Below are positions 1-6,324 of a stretch of 11,444 bases of DNA, in pieces; within the stretch, counting starts at the first letter, position 1; every line of letters begins with the position of its first letter. The notes below the pieces were generated by a model that was given only the letters and a program-made list of their open reading frames with translations, made no database searches and was not told the origin of the DNA. Made by a program: the position numbers and the translations under genes. This DNA is from Clostridia bacterium (lineage in GTDB: Bacteria; Bacillota_A; Clostridia; UMGS1883; HGM11501): NCBI GenBank assembly GCA_017536285.1, contig JAFXHP010000044.1, forward strand, positions 1 to 11,444, in the 5' to 3' direction.

Positions 1-651
1 ATTGATTATCTTGCAAAGAAGTTTACCGATAACGGAATTTACCTTTCATCGGGCCATTCCAACGGCACATTTTCCGATATTGAAAAGGGGTTTACTCTCG
101 GCATACGCCACATCACCCATATGTATTCAAATACGCCGACGGTGAGAAAAATCAATCAGACGGTTTACGCAGGAATTGTTGAAGCGGCGTATTACATAGA
201 CGATATGCGAATTGAATTTATAGGAGACGGCTGTCATTTCCCGAAGGAAGCCCTTAAAATGGCTGTGAAGATAAAGGGTGTTGACAAAATCAACTTAACC
301 TCGGATGCTATGAGGGCGGCAGGAACTAATGCTTCCGAAAGCTATCTTGGCGAATGTCTTCCCGAAAACCGTGTCATAATCGAAAATGGCGTTGCAAAGC
401 TACCCGACAGAAGCTTTTTTGCAGGAAGCATTGCAACAAGCGACAGAATGCTTCGCTGGGCGCATTTTGATGCGGGACTCGAACTTTCCGATGCACTCAG
501 GCTTTTGGCCTTATCTCCTTCAAAGGCTGTCGGAATTGACAAAGAAAAAGGAAGCATAAAAAAGGGCAAGGATGCGGATATAATCATCTTAAATAAAGAC
601 CTTTTTGTTGAAGAAACTTTTATTTCCCGTGATTTTAAGCAGATGCGTTAA
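1..651 (+). CDS. nagA: NagA-family N-acetylglucosamine-6-phosphate deacetylase, 3' part (5' end outside window)
   Basis: The reading frame is open from base 1, so the N-terminus is missing; 216 C-terminal residues are visible, against about 380 for the whole family protein. Family members remove the acetyl group from GlcNAc-6-phosphate in the cytosol, giving GlcN-6-phosphate for NagB. Visible amidohydrolase landmarks (numbered from the first visible residue) are GHS with metal-ligand His19, TH with metal-ligand His40 (the same 21-residue spacing as His195/His216 of E. coli NagA), DGCH with His79, SDAM with catalytic-type Asp102, and AGS at 141-143. The C-terminus has the usual SPSKAVGI and GSIKKGKDADIIIL segments. 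The sugar-contact segment after His40 is unusual: SNTP stands where E. coli has NAMP, and the REPG arginine has no clear counterpart. The fold and deacetylase class look secure, but the exact substrate is less so. The stop codon lies inside the ribosome site of the next gene, which indicates an operon. Confidence 0.85.
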   Translation: MDYLAKKFTDNGIYLSSGHSNGTFSDIEKGFTLGIRHITHMYSNTPTVRKINQTVYAGIVEAAYYIDDMRIEFIGDGCHFPKEALKMAVKIKGVDKINLTSDAMRAAGTNASESYLGECLPENRVIIENGVAKLPDRSFFAGSIATSDRMLRWAHFDAGLELSDALRLLALSPSKAVGIDKEKGSIKKGKDADIIILNKDLFVEETFISRDFKQMR

Positions 652-662
652 GGAGGCATAAA

Positions 663-2516
663 ATGATTACTTTCAAAAACTTATTCCCCGACTTAAAAGA
701 AGGCGTTGCGGAATACATAAAATTCCACAAAATCGAAAATCTTTCCCTTTCTGTGGAAATCGGGGAAAGCAAGGACAACACCCTGAAAATTGAAAAAAGC
801 GGTAATGCCGTAAAGCTTAATCTTCCCCGTCCTTTCACCCTTTTCCGTGCTCTTACCATAGTAAGATGCCATCTTGACGAAGATGTTTTCACCTACTCTG
901 AAAAGCTTATATTTGATATGGGCTGTCCTATGTTTGACGGCTCTCAGGCAAGCTCCTTAATGAATATTGAAACCCTTAAGAAAATGACGGTTATTTTAGC
1001 CTCCATGGGCTTTGATTCCATGATGCTTTATATGGAAGACTGCTATGAAATCGAGGGCGAGCCATACTTTGGCAATATGCGACCGAGGTATAAAAAAGCA
1101 GAGCTGAAGGAAATCGACCGCTATGCCGCATCCTTCGGAATTGAGGTTATTCCCTGCATCCAGGCTCTTGCCCATATGACGGAAGCCCTTAAAAGAAAGC
1201 CTTATAAATCGATTGCCGACCGTGAAAACATAATGTCTCCGGCAGAGGATGCCACCTATGCCTTAATTGAAAAAATGCTCATAACCACGAAGGAGTGCTT
1301 TAAGAGCGACCGTATCCATATCGGTATGGATGAGGCGTGGGGACTTGGCACAGGGGGCTACTTAAAGAAAATGAGTTATGTTCCCGCCACGGAAATTATG
1401 ACAGAGCATCTTAAAAAGGTTTCGGCACTATGCAGAAAGTATTCCTACAAGCCTATGATGTGGTGCGATATGTTCTTCCGTGCAAAGTCAAAAACCGACG
1501 ACTATTTTGACGAGGCGGTAACTTTTACAGATGAGGACAGAGCCTCCGTACCCAACGATATGGCACTTTGCTACTGGGACTATTACAAGACAGATTCCGC
1601 CCACTACGAAAAATACATAGATAAGCTTTCCGTAATTTCCGACAACATAATTTTTGCAGGCTGTGCAAGAAATGTAAGAACCTTCGGAAATCACTTTGAC
1701 TTCGGAAAAGCAACAACCAACGCCGCTATGGAAGCCTTGAAGAAAAAAGGGATAAGAGAATTTTTAGCAACGGTCTGGGGCGATGACCACAGGGAAAGCT
1801 CCACCTTCGCTGTCCTTACACAGCTTCAGCTTTTCGCCGAGCATATGTATTCGGAAAGCACCCCCGATTTTGATATGGCAAAGCTTCACTTCTGTGCAAG
1901 CGTAAACGCTTCCTGGGATGCATTTTCAGATATCGATGCATTGGATTCCGTCCCCGGCTATACAGAAGGCAAAAATTCTCCTATGCCCATATCAAAAATG
2001 ATTATGTGGCAAAATGTTTTAATGGGACTTTTTGATTTCGACCTTAAGGGGAAGAATTTTTACGCTCACTATAATGCCCTTAAAGATAAGTTTTTGGATT
2101 CTTCCGAAAAATATCCCGAATATGCCCACATTTTCAAGTTTTATTACAATGTTGCAAACGTGCTTAAAAACAAGGCAGAAATAGGTCTTAAACTTAAAGA
2201 TGCTTACGATGCAAAGGACAAGGAAAAGCTTTCCTCTCTGCTTTGCACATTAAAAGAGCTTTACGATGATATGACTGCACTTCGCCTTGCCCACAGAGAC
2301 TATTTCTACAAAGAATATAAGCCCATCGGCTGGGAAGTTCTTGACATTCGCTACGGTGGTGCTATAATGGGAATTGACACGGCAATAAAAAGAGTTACAG
2401 ACTATCTTGAAGGAAAAACCGACAGCATTGAGGAGCTTTCGGAAGAAAGACTTCCCGACTGGTTTATAAACTATAAAAACATTTCAACGGCAAGCGGTAT
2501 ATCAACCGGTGTATAA
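663..2516 (+). CDS. Cytosolic GH20 beta-N-acetylhexosaminidase (GcnA/GH20C-like)
   Basis: This 617-residue glycoside hydrolase would release terminal beta-linked GlcNAc or GalNAc by substrate-assisted catalysis. Residues 1-80 look like the small alpha/beta domain that precedes GH20 catalytic barrels. The barrel starts near residue 82 (KLIFDMG) and carries the family signature HIGMDEAW at 219-226, with the paired catalytic Asp223-Glu224. A TVWGDD segment near residue 380 fits the active-site tryptophan region. About 180 C-terminal residues are mainly helical. Length and layout resemble the streptococcal GcnA/GH20C type rather than secreted chitobiases. No signal peptide or membrane anchor is visible, so the enzyme should act on imported oligosaccharides. 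The start is fixed by AAGGAGG at 650-656, which overlaps the stop of the upstream deacetylase gene, so the two are co-transcribed. GlcNAc versus GalNAc preference cannot be read from sequence. Confidence 0.85.
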   Translation: MITFKNLFPDLKEGVAEYIKFHKIENLSLSVEIGESKDNTLKIEKSGNAVKLNLPRPFTLFRALTIVRCHLDEDVFTYSEKLIFDMGCPMFDGSQASSLMNIETLKKMTVILASMGFDSMMLYMEDCYEIEGEPYFGNMRPRYKKAELKEIDRYAASFGIEVIPCIQALAHMTEALKRKPYKSIADRENIMSPAEDATYALIEKMLITTKECFKSDRIHIGMDEAWGLGTGGYLKKMSYVPATEIMTEHLKKVSALCRKYSYKPMMWCDMFFRAKSKTDDYFDEAVTFTDEDRASVPNDMALCYWDYYKTDSAHYEKYIDKLSVISDNIIFAGCARNVRTFGNHFDFGKATTNAAMEALKKKGIREFLATVWGDDHRESSTFAVLTQLQLFAEHMYSESTPDFDMAKLHFCASVNASWDAFSDIDALDSVPGYTEGKNSPMPISKMIMWQNVLMGLFDFDLKGKNFYAHYNALKDKFLDSSEKYPEYAHIFKFYYNVANVLKNKAEIGLKLKDAYDAKDKEKLSSLLCTLKELYDDMTALRLAHRDYFYKEYKPIGWEVLDIRYGGAIMGIDTAIKRVTDYLEGKTDSIEELSEERLPDWFINYKNISTASGISTGV

Positions 2517-2553
2517 TATAAGCAAAATCCCATAAGGCTTAAGGAGGATAAGT

Positions 2554-3426
2554 ATGATTCAGAAGGGAATATTAGACGAAATCGGCTTTACAGAAGATTT
2601 AAAGCGACAATACGAAAAATACAAAGCTATGTCAGGCGATGAACCCGATATTCTTGCAGACAGCTTTATGAAGGGCGAAAAGAATATAAAGACCGCAATA
2701 GAGGAAATGGATGCGTCTGTTATGGGCGGTGTTCCTAAATTTGCAAAATATTTGCTCTTCTTTTTATCCTGCACAGGTCCTTTGTACGATAAATACAAGG
2801 ACAAAGGCTATTCCGATGAACTTTACATTGACACAATGAAGGATATTTCATGCAAAGTAAACGAAAACCTTGATTTGTATGACGATATAGGTATCTCTTG
2901 TCCCAACTGGTTCAGCGATTACTTTAAATTGACAAGATTTGGCTTTGGCAGAATGCAGTTTGACATAACTCATCATCCGTGTGAAGCTGTAGAGATAGCA
3001 GGTCACATTGTAAATGAGGGTGACTTTATTATAAAGGGGCACGTTTCCTCCACCGGTCCCCTTATTTACGAGGAGTGCATAAAATCTTATAAAAGAGCTT
3101 ACGAGTTTGTGAAAGGGCAATTTTCCGGCAATCTTTTGCCCGTGGAATACTGGTCGTGGATGCTTTTCCCGCACTATAAAGACTTTTTCGGCGAAGGCTC
3201 AAATTTAAAAAGATTCATTGCCGACTACAAGGTTTTCGGACACTTTGAAACAGATGTCTTTCACGATGCCTGGAGAATATTCGGAAAAGATGCAGGTAAA
3301 GAAAAAGAAAATTTGCCTTCCAAAACCAGCCTGCAAAGGAAATTCATTGAATATATCGGCCCCGGAAAGACCTATGGCTACGGTAAAGGAATATTTTTGT
3401 TTGACGGCGAAAATATACTTAAATAA
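2554..3426 (+). CDS. Acyltransferase-domain protein, GNAT_C-like (DUF5596-type), function unknown
   Basis: The 290-residue soluble protein has no signal peptide. It resembles the Firmicute 'acyltransferase domain-containing' family, in which a helical N-terminal domain precedes a GNAT-like C-terminal domain. Recognisable pieces are LTRFGFGRMQFD at 126-137 (the family usually shows a GRLQFE-like strand), HVSSTGPL at 163-170 (usually HIP-type followed by GPL), SWMLFPHYKDFF at 201-212, and a terminal block with LPSKTSLQRKFIEYI followed by GYGKGIFLFDG at 254-285. These come from my memory of the family, not from a search. Neither substrate nor catalytic residues are known to me. AAGGAGG at 2541-2547 fixes the start, 37 bases after the hexosaminidase stop. 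This is the last gene of the amino-sugar operon, so a role with amino sugars or their derivatives is plausible but inferred only from context. Confidence 0.65.
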   Translation: MIQKGILDEIGFTEDLKRQYEKYKAMSGDEPDILADSFMKGEKNIKTAIEEMDASVMGGVPKFAKYLLFFLSCTGPLYDKYKDKGYSDELYIDTMKDISCKVNENLDLYDDIGISCPNWFSDYFKLTRFGFGRMQFDITHHPCEAVEIAGHIVNEGDFIIKGHVSSTGPLIYEECIKSYKRAYEFVKGQFSGNLLPVEYWSWMLFPHYKDFFGEGSNLKRFIADYKVFGHFETDVFHDAWRIFGKDAGKEKENLPSKTSLQRKFIEYIGPGKTYGYGKGIFLFDGENILK

Positions 3427-3500
3427 TTGCATAAATACCTTTCTCCGAAAAACAAAAAAGCTTAGAGACATTTTTGTATATAATAAGAAAGAAATTTCTC

Positions 3501-3529
3501 TTGCAAAAAACGATTTTTTCTGCTATAAT
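3501..3529 (+). promoter_or_regulatory. Sigma-A promoter of proS
   Basis: TTGCAA (3501-3506) is followed by a 17-base spacer and a perfect TATAAT (3524-3529). The expected transcription start is about 3535-3537, roughly 70 bases before the proS start. The -10 element overlaps the left arm of the hairpin at 3527-3567. Confidence 0.8.
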
Positions 3530-3570
3530 ACACTCGGTATGCTGTTTTTAAGGCTACCGAGTGTATTTTT
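3527..3570 (+). terminator. Perfect inverted repeat with U-tail, terminator-like, nested in the proS promoter
   Basis: The arms at 3527-3539 and 3555-3567 are perfectly complementary over 13 bp (core TACACTCGGTA) and are separated by 15 bases. A T-run at 3566-3570 follows. A transcript arriving from the hexosaminidase operon would form the whole hairpin and could terminate here. A transcript starting at about 3536 lacks most of the left arm, so only a short GGUA/UACC stem remains. An alternative reading is an operator overlapping the -10 element. Confidence 0.65.
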
Positions 3571-3605
3571 GTAAAATAATGTTTTATATAAAGGGGATTT
3601 TTCTA

Positions 3606-5300
3606 ATGAAAGCATCAAAATTATTAATGCCTACTTTAAGAGAGGCACCGGCAGAAGCCGAAATCGCAAGCCACGTTTTAATGATGCGTGCAGGTTTAAT
3701 CAGTAAGCTTGCCGCAGGTGTATATTCCTACCTTCCCTTGGGTCTTCGTGTTCTTCAGAACACCGAGCGCATCATAAGAGAAGAAATGAACAAAGCAGGC
3801 GCACAGGAGCTTTTGATGAGTGCTCTTCTTCCTGCTGAGTGCTATCAGAAGTCCGGCAGATGGGACCGTTTCGGCGATGATATGTTCCGCCTTAAGGACC
3901 GTAACAGCCGCGATTTCTGCTTAGGCCCCACTCACGAGGAAATTTTCACACAGACGGTTATCGACTCTGTTCATTCCTACAAGGATTATCCTTACACTCT
4001 CTATCAGATTCAGACCAAGTACCGTGACGAGCGCCGTCCCAGATTCGGCGTTATGAGAACAAGAGAGTTTCTGATGAAGGACGCATACAGCTTTGACATT
4101 TCCCGAGAAGGACTTGATGAGTCCTACAAGGCAATGTACGACGCTTACAGAAAGACCTTTGACCGTATGGGCTTAAACTATATGATAGTTGATGCAGATA
4201 CCGGCGCAATGGGCGGTTCCGGAAGCCAGGAATTTATGGTTATTTCCGATGTCGGTGAAGACACAATCGCATACTGCGAGGACTGCCGTTATTCTGCAAA
4301 CATCGAAAAGGCTGTCTGCATAACAGGCGAAGCAGACAATTCCGAAATGCTTCCCATGAACAAGGTTGCTACTCCCGATGCAAAGACCATCGAAGAGGTT
4401 GCCGCATTCTTCGGAAAAGAGGCAAAGGACTTTGTTAAGACCATGATTTACAACGCAGAGGGTAAGCTTTATGCTGTACTTGTTCGCGGAGACAGAGAAA
4501 TAAACGAGGTTAAGCTTGCAAATAAATTAGGCGTTGGCGAAGTTGCTCTTGCAGATCCCGCTGACGTAGTTGAAGTTACCAACGCAAAGGTTGGCTTTGC
4601 AGGCCCCGTTGGACTTAAGATTGACATCGTTGCAGACAACGAAGTTATGAAGATGCGTAACTTCATCGTTGGTGCAAATGAAACAGACTGCCACATCGAA
4701 AACGTAAATCCCGAAAGAGACTTTACTGCAGCAATTGTTGATGACATAAGAAACATTGAAGACGGCGACATCTGCCCCGTTTGCGGAAAGACCATTAAAA
4801 CCGCTCAGGGCATCGAGGTTGGTCACATCTTCAAGCTCGGCACAAAGTATTCCGAGGCCTTAGGTCTTAACTATGTTGACGAGAAGGGTGAAGAAAATCC
4901 CGTTATTATGGGTTGCTACGGCATAGGCATCAACAGATGCGTTGCCGCAATAATTGAGCAGAACAACGACGATGCCGGTATTATCTGGCCCATGGACGTT
5001 GCTCCCTACAAGGCAGTTGTTGTTCCCGTAAATGTTAAGGACGAAACTCAGCTTAACCTTGCAGAAAAGATTACAAAAGAGCTTGAAGATGCAGGTGTTG
5101 AAGTTATAATAGACGACAGAGATGAGCGTCCCGGTGTTAAATTCAAGGACTGGGATTTAATTGGTATTCCCGTAAGAATTACAGTTGGTAAGAAGGCTTC
5201 TGACGGTATCGTTGAATATAAGCTCAGAGCTGAAAAGGAATATACCGATATGACAGCGGAAGATGCTGTTAAGACAGCCCTTGACCTTATAAAGAAATAA
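3606..5300 (+). CDS. proS: Prolyl-tRNA synthetase, bacterial type with editing insertion
   Basis: The enzyme attaches proline to tRNA-Pro in the cytosol. It has 564 residues, close to the 572 of E. coli ProS. Class II motifs are visible in order: motif 1 near 38-50 ([13 protein letters not shown]), the GPTHEE segment at 107-112, motif 2 at 140-163 beginning RDERRPRFG, and motif 3 around 436-444 (GCYGIGINR). Between motifs 2 and 3, residues of about 224-400 form the INS domain that hydrolyses mischarged Ala-tRNA-Pro. Lys278 in DFVKTM matches the conserved editing-domain lysine. The anticodon-binding domain follows from about 461 ([16 protein letters not shown]) and ends at LIKK. I chose the ATG at 3606 because AAGGGG lies at 3591-3596 and homologues begin MK-A/S. 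A start at 3561 in the same frame would fall inside the hairpin and has no ribosome site. No T-box leader fits in the short upstream region. Confidence 0.97.
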   Translation: MKASKLLMPTLREAPAEAEIASHVLMMRAGLISKLAAGVYSYLPLGLRVLQNTERIIREEMNKAGAQELLMSALLPAECYQKSGRWDRFGDDMFRLKDRNSRDFCLGPTHEEIFTQTVIDSVHSYKDYPYTLYQIQTKYRDERRPRFGVMRTREFLMKDAYSFDISREGLDESYKAMYDAYRKTFDRMGLNYMIVDADTGAMGGSGSQEFMVISDVGEDTIAYCEDCRYSANIEKAVCITGEADNSEMLPMNKVATPDAKTIEEVAAFFGKEAKDFVKTMIYNAEGKLYAVLVRGDREINEVKLANKLGVGEVALADPADVVEVTNAKVGFAGPVGLKIDIVADNEVMKMRNFIVGANETDCHIENVNPERDFTAAIVDDIRNIEDGDICPVCGKTIKTAQGIEVGHIFKLGTKYSEALGLNYVDEKGEENPVIMGCYGIGINRCVAAIIEQNNDDAGIIWPMDVAPYKAVVVPVNVKDETQLNLAEKITKELEDAGVEVIIDDRDERPGVKFKDWDLIGIPVRITVGKKASDGIVEYKLRAEKEYTDMTAEDAVKTALDLIKK

Positions 5301-5331
5301 TTCGTTTAACTTTCGAGAAAGGAGGGCCATC

Positions 5332-6324
5332 ATGCCCGGATTGATTCAGGAATTAGGTATTGACCTTGGCACAACCTCAGTTTTGGTTTATGTTCCCGAC
5401 AAGGGTGTTGTACTGCGTGAGCCCTCTTTAGTGGCGATAGACGCATCAAGCAAGAAGATCCGTGCGGTCGGAGATGCGGCACAGGTTATGCTTTCCAAAA
5501 CTCCCGGTGAAGTTATTGCAATACGTCCCCTTAAAGACGGTGTTATTTCTGACTATTTCACAACGGAAAAAATGCTTCGAAACTTCCTTTTGAGATTGAA
5601 CAAAAACAAAATATTAAAACCCAGAGTTGTAATTTGTGTTCCAAGCTCCGTAACGGAAGTTGAAAAAAGAGCCGTAGTAGAAGCGGCCGAAGCAGCAGGT
5701 GCAAGGCAGGCTCTGGTTATCGAAGAGCCCTTAGCCGCCGCAATCGGAGCAGGAATTGATATTTCACGTCCAATTGGTTCCCTTGTTGTTGATATCGGCG
5801 GCGGAACAACAGATACCGCAGTTATTTCCTTTGGTGGAATCGTAGTGTCAAATTCCATTAAAACTGCAGGAAACAGCTTTGATGAGGCTATCGTAAGATA
5901 CATAAGAGACAAATACGGCATCGCCATCGGCGAACGTACCGCAGAAAACATAAAAATAAATATCGGATGTGTATTTCCGAGAGATGAGGAACTCAGCATG
6001 GATGTCCTGGGAAGAAGTCTGGTCTCAGGACTTCCCAAAACAGTCAATGTCACAAGTTCCGAGCTTCTTGCTCCATTGGCAGAGTGCTTCTCAGACATTA
6101 TTGATTCGGTGCACACCACCCTTTCCCAGACTCCTCCGGAACTGGTTTCAGATATAAGCACCTCCGGAATAATGTTAACAGGAGGCGGAAGCCTTATATC
6201 AGGATGCGAAAAGCTTCTCCAGAGAGAAACAGGCCTTTCCGTTACCCTTGCAGAAGATGCGGTTGCCTGTGTAGCTAAAGGAACGGGCATGGCCCTTTCC
6301 GTAACAGAATATATAAACCGATGA
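5332..6324 (+). CDS. mreB: MreB/Mbl-family actin-like rod-shape protein
   Basis: This 330-residue actin-fold ATPase is of the MreB/Mbl/MreBH type. Its family forms membrane-associated filaments that position elongation-phase wall synthesis. Nucleotide-site motifs are present: phosphate-1 DLGTTS at 11-16, phosphate-2 DIGGGTTD at 154-161, the catalytic-side glutamates in EEPLAAAIGAG at 131-141, and adenosine motif GIMLTGGGSLI at 279-289. Family segments AIRPLKDGVISDY (63-75) and ERTAENIKINIG (201-212) are also clear. The first motif reads TTS rather than the TAN common in MreB, so this is a somewhat diverged paralogue; I cannot separate MreB from Mbl. AAAGGAGGG at 5318-5326 fixes the start. It lies 31 bases after proS and overlaps comEC by 4 bases. 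No mreC or mreD is nearby. Confidence 0.9.
   Translation: MPGLIQELGIDLGTTSVLVYVPDKGVVLREPSLVAIDASSKKIRAVGDAAQVMLSKTPGEVIAIRPLKDGVISDYFTTEKMLRNFLLRLNKNKILKPRVVICVPSSVTEVEKRAVVEAAEAAGARQALVIEEPLAAAIGAGIDISRPIGSLVVDIGGGTTDTAVISFGGIVVSNSIKTAGNSFDEAIVRYIRDKYGIAIGERTAENIKINIGCVFPRDEELSMDVLGRSLVSGLPKTVNVTSSELLAPLAECFSDIIDSVHTTLSQTPPELVSDISTSGIMLTGGGSLISGCEKLLQRETGLSVTLAEDAVACVAKGTGMALSVTEYINR

Noticed and set aside
3490..3499. AGAAATTTCT palindrome upstream of the proS promoter
   Set aside because: It is a short A/T-rich palindrome in an A/T-rich intergenic region, easily expected by chance, with no second copy noticed.
3561..3605. Upstream in-frame start adding 15 residues to ProS
   Set aside because: The codon is inside the hairpin, has no Shine-Dalgarno, and adds residues not found in ProS proteins. 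The start at 3606 has AAGGGG nine bases upstream.
3427..3605. T-box or other riboswitch leader for proS
   Set aside because: The distance from the predicted transcription start to the ATG is only about 70 bases, and no T-box sequence or specifier-loop structure is visible.
5553..6290. A 245-codon open frame on the minus strand, antisense to the mreB-like gene
   Set aside because: It lies wholly inside a clear MreB-family gene, has low-complexity Ser/Thr/Pro-rich composition typical of an antisense shadow, and has no ribosome site or recognisable domain.
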